A stretch of DNA of 64,000 nucleotides from JANMDS01 sp031430575 (lineage in GTDB: Bacteria; Pseudomonadota; Gammaproteobacteria; Burkholderiales; Casimicrobiaceae). The notes beneath the pieces are model-generated. The model was not told the origin of the DNA. It did no database searches and worked only from the letters and a program-made list of their open reading frames with translations. Of this stretch, positions 25,129-33,756 are shown piece after piece. How positions within the stretch are numbered: position 1 is the stretch's first letter; every line of letters begins with the position of its first letter. Location: positions 1 to 64,000 of the forward strand of contig JANPBT010000015.1 of assembly GCA_031430575.1 (NCBI GenBank), read 5' to 3'. The translations under genes were made by a program, and so were the position numbers.

Positions 25129-25683
25129 TTAAAGATTTAAGAGGACATGATGCCCCGGCATCGGCGCGTGTGCAGGCCATTCGCTGACATCCCGGATCGT
25201 GCGATGTCCGAACGAAGCGACGTAGTGGGCAGCGCGAATCACGCCCGCATGCGTGACCCATATCATTTCTTCGTTTTGGGTCGCCACGCAGTCATCAAGG
25301 GCCTCGGCCACGCGAGCGATGACGCACTGGGTGCTCTCAACGCCACCAAATCGTGCATGGGCAAAATCGGCAACCCAAGCGTCGTAGGCTGCCTTTGGAA
25401 TTTCATTCCAAGGCGTCATTTCCCATTCACCAAAATTCATTTCGTCAATCCTTGCGTCTACCTGCAAGGGCGGATGGTCGTTATGCAGCGCAGACCATTG
25501 GCGTGCAAGTTGTTGTGCCCGCTGGCGCGTCGAGACGATCATCGGAGCTGGCCAGGGCAGCGCCCGCGCGAGCGTTTGTGCAGCGACGGCTGTCGCGTCG
25601 TGGTTCGCAGGAATGTCGGTCGCACCGTAACAAATTCCGGGATCTAGTTGCACCGCTGCGTGGCGTACGAGCCAGAGCTTCAA
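25129..25683 (-). CDS. cobC: Alpha-ribazole phosphatase-type histidine phosphatase CobC
   Basis: 184-residue phosphoglycerate-mutase-like enzyme that in cobalamin synthesis removes phosphate from alpha-ribazole 5'-phosphate (or the lower-ligand end). The catalytic RHG-type motif appears as LVRHAAV with the nucleophilic His, then STRQRAQQLA, the acidic ARIDEMNFGEWE and the second catalytic His in IWVTHAGVIRAA. The TTG start at 25683 overlaps the CobS stop as TTGA. The longer frame reaching 25899 lies within cobS and is not believed. It is the last gene of the salvage operon. Confidence 0.88.
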   Translation of the reverse strand: MKLWLVRHAAVQLDPGICYGATDIPANHDATAVAAQTLARALPWPAPMIVSTRQRAQQLARQWSALHNDHPPLQVDARIDEMNFGEWEMTPWNEIPKAAYDAWVADFAHARFGGVESTQCVIARVAEALDDCVATQNEEMIWVTHAGVIRAAHYVASFGHRTIRDVSEWPAHAPMPGHHVLLNL

Positions 25684-26510
25684 TTGACAATGACAGGAAC
25701 GGTGAGGGCGATCGCGAGGTAGAAAAGCACTTCGCAAATCTGCTGGGTTGCCCCGAGGCCGTCGCCAGAAAAACCCTGGAGACGACGCTTGAGAACGCGT
25801 GCCATCCAAGCCAATCCTGCGCTGGCACCGACGACGCCGTAGAGCCAAATGGGGCTGGGTATTTTCCACGCTGTCAGTGCAAGCGCGAGCGCGCACCAAA
25901 GCATGCCCACCCCTAGGCTACGGGTGGATATAGTGTCCGCAAGTGGCTTTGATTTGGAGGGTGTATTGGCTGAAAAATCGTCGCCTACATGGCGCAGGGT
26001 GCGAATCAGCACGAGAGGCATCGTTCGGGAGGTGACCTGCGCTGCAAAAATTGCCCACGCAGCAAGCGTTGCGTTGGCCTGTGCCAGTAAAGCGAGGAGC
26101 GCGACTTTGCTGATGATGGCGAGCACCAATGCCAATGCGCCGTAGGTGCCTATTCGTGAGTCTTTCATGATTTCAAGCGCGCGCTCGCGATCCACCGCGC
26201 CGCCAATACCGTCAGCGGTATCGGCCAACCCGTCCTCATGAAATGCGCCTGTAATGAGCACTCCAAACGCCGTGCTCAATATCGCAGCGACCCACGGCGC
26301 GGCGGGTAGAGTCGGAAGTATGACCAAAAGCCCGTACATCGATCCACCGCAGAGCCCGCCGACAATCCAGCCAACGCCGGGAAAATGAGCCGCGCTTGCC
26401 CGTAACATTGATGGCGAAAAACCGACCCAATCCGCAAGTGATCCGACGACCGGAATGCGGGTGAAAAATTGAACTGCCAACAGATAGTGACGAACGAATC
26501 GGGCGAACAT
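25680..26510 (-). CDS. cobS: Adenosylcobinamide-GDP ribazoletransferase (cobalamin synthase) CobS
   Basis: 276-residue integral membrane enzyme that joins adenosylcobinamide-GDP and alpha-ribazole (phosphate). Seen are LLAVQFFTRIPV near the N-terminus, HFPGVGWIVGGL, GAFHEDGLADTADGIGG with the conserved H-E-D-G-L-A-D-x-x-D-G metal-binding motif, RALEIMKDSRIGTYGALAL, and the C-terminal GDGLGATQQICEV. ATG 26510 is 5 bases after the CobT stop. Confidence 0.95.
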   Translation of the reverse strand: MFARFVRHYLLAVQFFTRIPVVGSLADWVGFSPSMLRASAAHFPGVGWIVGGLCGGSMYGLLVILPTLPAAPWVAAILSTAFGVLITGAFHEDGLADTADGIGGAVDRERALEIMKDSRIGTYGALALVLAIISKVALLALLAQANATLAAWAIFAAQVTSRTMPLVLIRTLRHVGDDFSANTPSKSKPLADTISTRSLGVGMLWCALALALTAWKIPSPIWLYGVVGASAGLAWMARVLKRRLQGFSGDGLGATQQICEVLFYLAIALTVPVIVN

Positions 26511-26515
26511 ATGGC

Positions 26516-27598
26516 TTAGCCGATTGCCGCGTTTGCTTGCGCCGCCGAATTGCCGCAATCTTCTGGCTTACGCGACACCCCTGCAGCTTCAAAGCTCGAC
26601 ATCTCACACAAGATGGCGCAGGCCGATACGAGCAGAGGCCATGCGAGCGCAGCGCCGGAACCTTCTCCAAGGCGCAGTCCAAGATTCAGGAGTGGCTCTA
26701 CGTTTAGATGTTGAAGCATAACGCTGTGACCGCGCTCTCCAGATAGATGAGAGAACACGCAGCGCTGAAGCACCGCTGGTTGCATTTCACTTGCGACCAA
26801 AACCGCTGCGCTCGCAATAAAGCCATCGACAACGATAACGCGACGTTCGATTGCGGCTTGCAGAATCGCGCCGACCATGGTCGCGATTTCAAATCCGCCG
26901 AACGCAGCGAGCGCGGCGAGCGGATCTGTCGCCTGGGCTTGGTTGGCGAGTACTTGCCTTAGTATCACAATTTTTTTTTGTATCGCGTGTACGTCCAAGC
27001 CGGTACCCGCTCCGGTGCAGTCAGCAACGTCAATGCCGCAAAGGCGCGCGAGCAATAGGGTCGCTGCCGAGCTATTGCCTATACCCATTTCGCCCAAAAT
27101 CAGCGCATTACCAGGAAGGTCTTTCACGATCGCGACGCCATTCTCGATTGCGCGATCACGCTGGTCGATCGTCATGGCGGCGCCTTCAAAAGTATCGGCG
27201 GTGCCGTAACCAATTTTGCGGTCAAGCAACCCTTCGCGCGCCCCGAAGTCGTGCTTTACCCCGCAATCGACCACGGTCAAGGCCAAAGCGTGCTGACGCG
27301 CCAGCACGCTTACTGCCGCACCGCCAGATAAAAAATTTTCGACCATCTGCCATGTGACGTCACTCGGATACGCGGATACACCCCGTGCCGCGAGGCCATG
27401 GTCGCCCGCGAATACAACAAGTTGCGGGCGCGCCAGCTGCGGCGTAGTTGTATTTAAGATCAAACCCAGCGTGTGTGCCAGTCGCTCCAAGCGCCCAAGC
27501 GAGCCTAAGGGTTTGGTCTTGTTATCTAGGCTGTCCTGTAATTTCTTCGCTAGTGCTGTCGCGTTGAGATCCGGTATCGAGAGGGAAGGTAGAGGCAA
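26516..27598 (-). CDS. cobT: Nicotinate-nucleotide-dimethylbenzimidazole phosphoribosyltransferase CobT
   Basis: 360 residues; makes alpha-ribazole 5'-phosphate from dimethylbenzimidazole and nicotinate mononucleotide. Family marks are NKTKPLGSLGRLE, VVFAGDHGLAARGVSAYPSD, MVENFLSGGAAVSVLAR, GEMGIGNSSAATLLLARL, CTGAGTGLD and FSHLSGERGHSVML with the catalytic-glutamate region near the end (LRLGEGSGAALAWPL). The start is TTG at 27598, preceded by AAGGAG at a spacing of about nine bases. It lies between btuF and cobS. Confidence 0.95.
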   Translation of the reverse strand: MPLPSLSIPDLNATALAKKLQDSLDNKTKPLGSLGRLERLAHTLGLILNTTTPQLARPQLVVFAGDHGLAARGVSAYPSDVTWQMVENFLSGGAAVSVLARQHALALTVVDCGVKHDFGAREGLLDRKIGYGTADTFEGAAMTIDQRDRAIENGVAIVKDLPGNALILGEMGIGNSSAATLLLARLCGIDVADCTGAGTGLDVHAIQKKIVILRQVLANQAQATDPLAALAAFGGFEIATMVGAILQAAIERRVIVVDGFIASAAVLVASEMQPAVLQRCVFSHLSGERGHSVMLQHLNVEPLLNLGLRLGEGSGAALAWPLLVSACAILCEMSSFEAAGVSRKPEDCGNSAAQANAAIG

Positions 27599-27641
27599 TC
27601 GGGCGACTCCTTAAAGCATTGAGGTGGTTTGCGTTATGTGC

Positions 27642-28505
27642 TTATTTATTTGCGGCGGCCAGTGATTTGCACATTTCCTGTGCGGCATCGATCATGCGTG
27701 GCGTCGGGCGATGGAGCCTCGCGCCATCAACCGCGATGACCGGAATCGAGCCATGTTTTCGCCAAAATTCGGCTGTTTCCAGCTGATGCAAGGGTGAAGC
27801 CAGTATGACGATGTCTGGTCTTGCAGCGAGCACAGCCTCGATGGAAACCTGCGGCGCGAGTTGCGATAAATGTGCAAAGATATTTTCGCCACCGCAGCGA
27901 CTGAGTAATTCCATTACAGGATGTTGATTATTAAGTGTATACAGCGCTCCCGCGCCGAGCTGGTAAAAAACGCGGGTCACTTTTTGGGATGAGGATCTAT
28001 TTGATGCGCTGCTATTTTGGAGTAGCTTTGAAGTCGCGTGCCGAGCGTCGACAGCGGTATCCATTAGCGCGCCAAGGGCTTCAATATCGTGCACCACGTC
28101 GGCAACGGTACGCGGAGAGCTTTCATAAATAGGGATGCCACGCTCCCGAATTTTCGCAAGATCCTGAGGTCGATTGCCTCCAGGCCACGCGATCACAAGA
28201 TCAGGCTTTACTGCCAGTAAGCTCTCCATATTCACTCCGCTGTAGCTAGCAACCCGTGGCAGGTGGAGTACGTTTTTGGGGTAATCGCAAGCTTTTGTTA
28301 TCGCAACCAACGCGTGCTGTCCGCCCGCTGCTGCGATCAGCTCGGTTGCGTGTGGTGCAAGCGATACGACGCGCCGAGCAGGGGACGCAATGCTGATGCT
28401 GATCCCGCCCGCTGATTGCACCTCTATGGCTGCTAGCGCGTGAGACGGCGCGATCCAGTCAAGGACGAAAAATAGCGCGGCTGCGATTCCTCCGCTGCGC
28501 AGCAT
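27642..28505 (-). CDS. btuF: Cobalamin-binding periplasmic protein BtuF-like
   Basis: 287-residue class III periplasmic binding protein with a signal peptide ending near SHALA. Features are RRVVSLAPHATELIAAAGG (the B12/iron-siderophore family opening), YPKNVLHLPRVASYSGVNMES and VIAWPGGNRPQDL, plus GAGALYTLNNQHPVMELLSRCGGENIF. It would hand cobalamin from BtuB to an inner-membrane importer, but btuCD are not in this window. The ATG overlaps the BtuB stop by one base (TAATG). A near-match to the dispersed repeat (27846-27862) encodes APQVS. Confidence 0.88.
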   Translation of the reverse strand: MLRSGGIAAALFFVLDWIAPSHALAAIEVQSAGGISISIASPARRVVSLAPHATELIAAAGGQHALVAITKACDYPKNVLHLPRVASYSGVNMESLLAVKPDLVIAWPGGNRPQDLAKIRERGIPIYESSPRTVADVVHDIEALGALMDTAVDARHATSKLLQNSSASNRSSSQKVTRVFYQLGAGALYTLNNQHPVMELLSRCGGENIFAHLSQLAPQVSIEAVLAARPDIVILASPLHQLETAEFWRKHGSIPVIAVDGARLHRPTPRMIDAAQEMCKSLAAANK

Positions 28506-30295
28506 TAACGCTGTTCCCACCGAAAGCCTGCAAAAATTTGCCGACCGGCTGTCGCAAAATCACCAGCAAGCTGATATTGTGCGTCGTTTACGTTACGCAG
28601 GCGTAGCTCAGCGCGCAACCCTGGGGCAAGTGCGTAGTCAGCGCCTAAATCAATTTGGGCATAGCCCGCCAGCCGTTTTTTATTCGCAGCATCGTCAAAA
28701 CGGTGATCACTTGCGATTAGATTTACGCGGATCGTCGCCGCGCCGATCAGATATTGCAAGCCAAGCGCGCCATGAAGTGATGCACGCCGTGGCAACACCA
28801 AGTTGGTATTAACGTCTTTTGCGGTTTGAGCATCCAGTGATGCGGTCAGCTGCGTTGCGGTGGAGATGGGTAGCGTCGCACTTAAAGTCAAGCCTTCAAG
28901 CTTGGCTGTAGCGACATTTTGCGGGGCGCAGTTGAAGCTCGCATCGCATTGGAAAACGATCAAGTCGCGCACGCGCCCAGAATAGGCGGTCGCGCTTAAT
29001 TGCGCCTTTTCGAAGGAAATTCTCAAACCGATATCGCCATTGAACGCACGTTCTGGCTTCAACGCTGCGTTAGAAAATCCTGGGTAATAGAGATCATTAA
29101 AGGTGGGCGCTTTAAATGCAGAGCCGACGTTGCCGACCACGCGTACCTGCGGCGCAATTTGAAGGCTAAAACCTGCACTGCCAGTCACGCGCGCGCCAAA
29201 CTGATCGCTATCGTCGAGCCGGGCGGTAGCGTTGGCTTGCACGCCCTCGCTCTGATAGCCCAAGCGCACGACAGCGCTTACCGTTTTACGGGAAGTACGA
29301 TCAAACGCGTCTGACGCGCTTACTTGCTCACGACGATACTCGACGAGCCCGAGTGCATCGAGCGTGTTGTTGATCGTTAATTGATATTGTGCGCTGGCTT
29401 CGGTTGTGCGCGTGCGGTAAAAGCCGGGGTATTCCGATTCAAACGTTGCCCGATCTTGTGCCTGCCCAATGCGCAGTTGGGTTCGCGCAAAATCGACACC
29501 AGATTGCCATGCCGTTTGCTTGGTGCGCGCGCGATCATCAAAACCTGCGCTACCGTCGTATTGTGTGTTGAGATCATTGTGCAGGGCACGCAAAAAAGCT
29601 GATACCTGCGGCGCAATTTGATACGCGACGCGACCGTTGATTCCCGAGCGCTCATAGCCATCGCGATCTGGGTTGTAGGAGAAATTCTTTGTGTTGGTAA
29701 TCGCGTTAAAGCCTTCGCTGCGGGCGTGCGCTGCGGCAATGTTTCCGCTCCATGAGCCACTTTGCCAGCCTGCCCGAGCGCTGGAATCGAGCCCGCCTTG
29801 TGATCCCGCACCGAGCGAGGCAGCGATGCCCGCTTGCGAGCGGGTGAAAATATGAATCACTCCGCCGATCGCGTCTGCGCCATAAAGCGCGCTCATCGGG
29901 CCGCGTACGATCTCGATGCGCTCGATATTCGCTAACGATAACGCCTCCAACGCCGTTTGGCCGGAAGTGCTAGAGGTTAGCCTCTGGCCGTCGACAAGTA
30001 TCAGTGTTTGGGTGGTGCTCGCGCCCCGAAGGAAGACGCCGGAGGTCGCACCCGCATTGCCATTGGTGACGATTTGCACGCCCGGCGCTGAAGCGAGTAA
30101 ATCCGCCACGCTGCGCGCAGACGAGCGCGCGATATCGTCAGCTGAAATAAGGGTGACATCCCGGGTTTGGGCGTCGACCGTGCTCGCGGTGCGCGTGCCC
30201 GTTACGAAAATCGGCGCGACGATGGCCTGCCCGGCGGCAAGAATAGGTAAGGCAAGGGTCATTGCAGCGGCAAGCTGCGCGGTAAGACGATTCAT
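28505..30295 (-). CDS. btuB: TonB-dependent cobalamin outer-membrane receptor BtuB
   Basis: 596 residues with a signal peptide (MNRLTAQLAAAMTLALPILA). The plug domain follows: PIFVTGTRTAS as TonB-box region, ISADDIARSSARSVADLLAS, GVFLRGASTTQTLILVDGQR, ERIEIVRGPMSALYGADAIGG. The beta-barrel then ends in the aromatic-rich FAGFRWEQR. The cobalamin riboswitch upstream and the cob genes downstream fix the substrate. ATG 30295 has GGAG upstream; the longer frame reads through the riboswitch and is rejected. Two repeat variants with a CGCAA end (29144-29160, 29602-29619) encode IAPQV in barrel strands. Confidence 0.93.
   Translation of the reverse strand: MNRLTAQLAAAMTLALPILAAGQAIVAPIFVTGTRTASTVDAQTRDVTLISADDIARSSARSVADLLASAPGVQIVTNGNAGATSGVFLRGASTTQTLILVDGQRLTSSTSGQTALEALSLANIERIEIVRGPMSALYGADAIGGVIHIFTRSQAGIAASLGAGSQGGLDSSARAGWQSGSWSGNIAAAHARSEGFNAITNTKNFSYNPDRDGYERSGINGRVAYQIAPQVSAFLRALHNDLNTQYDGSAGFDDRARTKQTAWQSGVDFARTQLRIGQAQDRATFESEYPGFYRTRTTEASAQYQLTINNTLDALGLVEYRREQVSASDAFDRTSRKTVSAVVRLGYQSEGVQANATARLDDSDQFGARVTGSAGFSLQIAPQVRVVGNVGSAFKAPTFNDLYYPGFSNAALKPERAFNGDIGLRISFEKAQLSATAYSGRVRDLIVFQCDASFNCAPQNVATAKLEGLTLSATLPISTATQLTASLDAQTAKDVNTNLVLPRRASLHGALGLQYLIGAATIRVNLIASDHRFDDAANKKRLAGYAQIDLGADYALAPGLRAELRLRNVNDAQYQLAGDFATAGRQIFAGFRWEQR
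29144..29160 (+). repeat. Repeat variant inside btuB
   Basis: Reads TACCTGCGGCGCAATTT, with the last core base changed to A. On the coding strand it encodes IAPQV at about residues 380-384. Confidence 0.6.
29602..29619 (+). repeat. Repeat variant inside btuB
   Basis: Reads ATACCTGCGGCGCAATTT; encodes IAPQV at about residues 227-231 of BtuB, the same peptide as the other in-gene copy. Confidence 0.65.
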
Positions 30296-30363
30296 CAATA
30301 CACTCCAAAAGCCGTGCATCCCCGCACGGCGGATTAATAGACACATTTGGAGGAAATTGAAAA

Positions 30364-30381
30364 ATACCTGCGGCGCAGAAT
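30364..30381 (+). repeat. 18-bp dispersed repeat, exact core, forward orientation
   Basis: Core exact with AAT in place of ATT. It lies in the btuB leader between the riboswitch (ending near 30460) and the btuB start at 30295. Confidence 0.85.
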
Positions 30382-30459
30382 CAGCACAAAAATGCCACTG
30401 CGATAAACGCAGGCCTGCTCCCGCCGAGCGTGCTTTAAAAACGCTCCCGGGATGTGGGC

Positions 30460-30660
30460 GCGCAGCCAAGGCCGGTCTCCGGGCTCGTTGCACTGCGTTC
30501 GCCTTCCCAGCGGATTTCGCCAGTGGCTTGGTGGAACGCAGAGAAGAATGCGCGCTGTCAAAAAAAACCGCACATTCCCAAAGCAACTTACCGTTGCGGG
30601 GGCAGCAGCGGCATAGATGTGGTTTCCCACCTCGCACCGCTTTCCCGTTTCACTTTTGCG
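30460..30660 (-). promoter_or_regulatory. Cobalamin (B12) riboswitch controlling the btuB-btuF-cobTSC operon
   Basis: On the minus strand the conserved pieces appear in order: GAAACGGGAAAGCGGTGC, the CCCCGCAACGGTAAG segment, then GCCACTGG with AAATCCGCTGGGAAGGCG, and the B12 box AGCCCGGAGACCGGCC (about 30468-30485). It lies about 165-365 bases ahead of the btuB start. Adenosylcobalamin binding would shut down expression of the receptor and salvage genes. Boundaries are approximate. Confidence 0.93.
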
Positions 30661-30886
30661 ATCAGATTGATCCAAAAGCACCTTTGCATCTGAGCAGTTT
30701 ACCGGTTTTCCGCTAATGGTGCGTCGCGCTGCCATATCGATGCGATGCAGAATGATGTTCATTTTTGGGGTATTCTTTCTTGCAAAAGCGTGCGATCGCA
30801 GGTGCATGCGGTGCTTTGCGCATGTGCACCGCTAAAAATCGTTCGTTTTTGTTTAGGCATCAATTTCGCCAATTACACTAGCGCCT

Positions 30887-32704
30887 ATGGCAAAAGAATC
30901 TTCGCGCGCGCTTTATGGCCGACTACTGCGCTTCGTGGGCCCCTATCGCGGTATTTTTGGTCTTGCAATCGCTGCGCTCATCCTTGAGGCGATGGTGCAG
31001 CCGCTGCTGCCCCTTGTCTTTGAGCGTTTGCTTGATGGCGCATTTCAAAGCGCGGCGATGGCCCAATCTGCGCCGCAAGTCGCAGCGATTGCTAATTTCA
31101 GCATCTTAGGCAGCATGCGGGCATGGCTGCGGGAGCTGCCAATTTTGTGGCTTCCAGCGTTTGTCGTGGCGATGTTTGTGGTGCGTGGGATCGCTAATTT
31201 TGTCGGCGATTACTTGATGCATTGGGTGGGCAATAAAGTGGTTGAAGATTTGCGCAAGACCGCTTTTGACCGCTTGCTGCGCCTGCCTTCGCGCTTTTTT
31301 GATCACCAACCCACGGGCACGCTGACCAGCAAGCTCACCTACGATTGCGCGCAAGTAACGCAAGCGTCGAGTCAAGCCGTGACTTCGCTCGTCCAAGATA
31401 GCGCCACTTTGATCGTGCTTCTCGCGACCATGTGGCATTACAGCCCAAGGCTTACGATGGTGTCGTTAACGGTTGCGCCGGCGGTTGCCTTAGTGGTGCG
31501 CGTGGTCAGTAAGCGGCTAAAAGGAGCCACCCGCGGCATTCAATCCGCAATGGGTGAGCTTACGGCGACGTCTGATGAAGCGATCGTAGGCCAACGCGTG
31601 GTGAAGGCATTTGGTGCGCACGCGCAAGAGGCCAAAAGTTTTGCCGAGGCAGCCAAAAAAGTGCGGCAATTTCAGATGAAAGAAGCCGTAGCAAATGATG
31701 CCGCCACGCCAGTAATGCATGTGTTCGTTTCCGTGGCGTTTGCCGCGGTGATTGCGATGGCAATCAATGATGGGCAAAGCGGCGCGCTTACGGCGGGTGG
31801 GCTGATGGGCTTTTTGACCGCATTGCTGCAAACGCTGGTACCCCTTAAAAAATTGACCAGCGTAAATTCAATGATTCAGCGGGGATTAGCCGCGGCAGAA
31901 AGCGTATTCGCAATCATCGATACCCCAAAAGAAATCGACACGGGCAAGCACACCGTCGCCCGCGCCCAAGGGCATATTTCGCTGCGCAACGTGAGCTTGC
32001 AATACGCGGCAGATAAGCCAGCCGCGCTCAACGACATTTCGCTCGAAATTGCTGCGGGCGAGACCGTCGCGCTCGTAGGCCCCTCGGGAGGCGGTAAATC
32101 GAGCCTCGCCGCATTGTTACCCCGTTTTTATCGGGCTGATGCGGGTGACGTGTTGGTCGATGGTGTCGATGTTAATGATTGGACGCTCGATAATCTACGC
32201 AATCAGATTGCCATCGTGAGTCAAGAAGTCGTTTTGTTTAATGACTCAATCGCAAACAATATTGCTTACGGCCTGACCCAAGGCGCAACCCCTACTGCAA
32301 TTGAGACTGCCGCCCGCGCTGCAAATGCACATGATTTCATTGTTGCGTTGCCGCAAGGCTACGACACTGCTGTGGGTGAGCGCGGCGTAGCACTTTCTGG
32401 CGGGCAGCGCCAGCGTATTGCAATCGCCCGCGCGCTAGTCAAAGATGCCCCGATTTTGATTTTGGATGAGGCCACGGCCGCGCTAGACAATGAAAGCGAG
32501 CGCGCGGTGCAGGCAGCGCTGACGCTTTTAATGAAAGGCCGCACCACACTGGTGATTGCCCATCGGCTTTCGACGATCGAGCAAGCCGATCGCATCGTGG
32601 TCATTGAGGCCGGGCAGATCCGCGAGATGGGCACGCATGCAGACTTACTGCAAAAGGGCGGTTTGTATGCAAAGCTCATCCGTTTGGCAAATGCACCGGC
32701 TTAG
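30887..32704 (+). CDS. msbA: Lipid A export ABC transporter MsbA
   Basis: 605 residues with an N-terminal six-helix membrane domain and a C-terminal ATPase. Typical MsbA/lipid flippase features include LRKTAFDRLLRLPSRFFDHQPTGTL (residues about 117-141), Walker A GPSGGGKSSLA, QEVVLFNDSIANNIAYG, signature LSGGQRQRIAIARAL and Walker B ILILDEATAALD. It moves lipid A-core across the inner membrane. ATG 30887 is the natural start. A repeat variant (31065-31080) encodes SAPQV at residues 61-65, in the loop after the first helix. Confidence 0.9.
   Translation: MAKESSRALYGRLLRFVGPYRGIFGLAIAALILEAMVQPLLPLVFERLLDGAFQSAAMAQSAPQVAAIANFSILGSMRAWLRELPILWLPAFVVAMFVVRGIANFVGDYLMHWVGNKVVEDLRKTAFDRLLRLPSRFFDHQPTGTLTSKLTYDCAQVTQASSQAVTSLVQDSATLIVLLATMWHYSPRLTMVSLTVAPAVALVVRVVSKRLKGATRGIQSAMGELTATSDEAIVGQRVVKAFGAHAQEAKSFAEAAKKVRQFQMKEAVANDAATPVMHVFVSVAFAAVIAMAINDGQSGALTAGGLMGFLTALLQTLVPLKKLTSVNSMIQRGLAAAESVFAIIDTPKEIDTGKHTVARAQGHISLRNVSLQYAADKPAALNDISLEIAAGETVALVGPSGGGKSSLAALLPRFYRADAGDVLVDGVDVNDWTLDNLRNQIAIVSQEVVLFNDSIANNIAYGLTQGATPTAIETAARAANAHDFIVALPQGYDTAVGERGVALSGGQRQRIAIARALVKDAPILILDEATAALDNESERAVQAALTLLMKGRTTLVIAHRLSTIEQADRIVVIEAGQIREMGTHADLLQKGGLYAKLIRLANAPA
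31065..31082 (-). repeat. Repeat variant inside msbA
   Basis: AATCTGCGCCGCAAGT followed by CG: the core's last G is A. Encodes SAPQV (residues 61-65) in a variable periplasmic loop. Confidence 0.65.
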
Positions 32705-32804
32705 CTACACTAGCCCTGCAGACTGGAATAGTGCTGGCCCAAAGAGGCTGGCCTGAGTAGACTAAAAACTAAAGCGTGCTCCATGGGGCGCGAAAGGAGA
32801 CAAG

Positions 32805-33746
32805 ATGGATACCTTTATCCAGCAATTAATTAATGGCGTGACTCTAGGTAGCGTTTATGCGGTCGTTGCCCTCGGCTACACGATGGTCTACGGCATCATC
32901 CAGCTCATCAATTTCGCCCATGGCGATGTGGTCATGATCGGCGGCATGATTTCCTATACGGTGTTGACCGCGCTCGTTGCGTCAAATCCAGCGCTCTCGC
33001 CGATCTTGATGGTCGTGATCGCGACGCTCGTTGCGATTCCGCTTTGCATGGGGATTGGCTTTACGATGGAGCGCATCGCTTACAAACCGCTGCGCAAAGC
33101 GCCGCGCCTCGCGCCATTGATTACCGCCATTGGCATTTCGATCATCCTCCAGCATTTAGTGATGATCATTTTTAGCCGTAATAATCTAGCCTACCCGCAG
33201 GTGATTCCTTTAGTCACTTACAACGTGACTTCTGGCGCGACGCCTGCGACCATCACCAACATTCAAATCGTCATCATCATCGTTTCGATCTTGATGATGC
33301 TCGGGCTACTCTACTTAGTGCATCGCACCAAGCTTGGGATTGCGATGCGCGCAGTTTCCCAAAATCAGCAAGTCGCAGGCCTGATGGGCGTTGATATCAA
33401 TCGCGTGATTTCTTATACCTTCATGATTGGCGCAGCGCTCGGCGCGGTAGCCGGTGTGATGTGGGGCAGCTACTACGGCATCATCCACTACACAAGTGGC
33501 TTTATTTTGGGGCTCAAAGCCTTCTCGGCGGCGGTGCTCGGTGGCATTGGCAATTTAGCCGGCGCCATGCTCGGCGGCTTGCTGCTCGGCATTATTGAAG
33601 CGCTCGGTGCAGGTTATATCGGCGATCTCACCGGCGGCTGGTTTGGTAGCAACTATCAAGATGTGTTTGCATTTTTAGTGCTTATCGCGGTGCTCATTTT
33701 TAGGCCATCGGGATTGCTTGGCGAGCGCGTTGGCGATCGAGCCTAA
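32805..33746 (+). CDS. livH: Branched-chain amino-acid ABC transporter permease LivH (second system)
   Basis: 313-residue permease with the LivH opening LINGVTLGSVYAVVALGYTM and INFAHGDVVMIGG, the loop AMRAVSQNQQVAGLMGV, and the end FRPSGLLGERVGDRA. It is much closer to E. coli LivH-type amino-acid permeases than the 8.9-kb copy. GGAG precedes ATG 32805. It begins the livHMGF set, which lacks a binding-protein gene in this window. Confidence 0.95.
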   Translation: MDTFIQQLINGVTLGSVYAVVALGYTMVYGIIQLINFAHGDVVMIGGMISYTVLTALVASNPALSPILMVVIATLVAIPLCMGIGFTMERIAYKPLRKAPRLAPLITAIGISIILQHLVMIIFSRNNLAYPQVIPLVTYNVTSGATPATITNIQIVIIIVSILMMLGLLYLVHRTKLGIAMRAVSQNQQVAGLMGVDINRVISYTFMIGAALGAVAGVMWGSYYGIIHYTSGFILGLKAFSAAVLGGIGNLAGAMLGGLLLGIIEALGAGYIGDLTGGWFGSNYQDVFAFLVLIAVLIFRPSGLLGERVGDRA

Positions 33747-33756
33747 GGAGATCATG

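Noticed and set aside
27846..27862. Repeat-like ACCTGCGGCGCGAGTTG in btuF
   Set aside because: Two changes lie in or next to the core; it is not distinguishable from chance in a GC-rich codon context, though it encodes APQVS.
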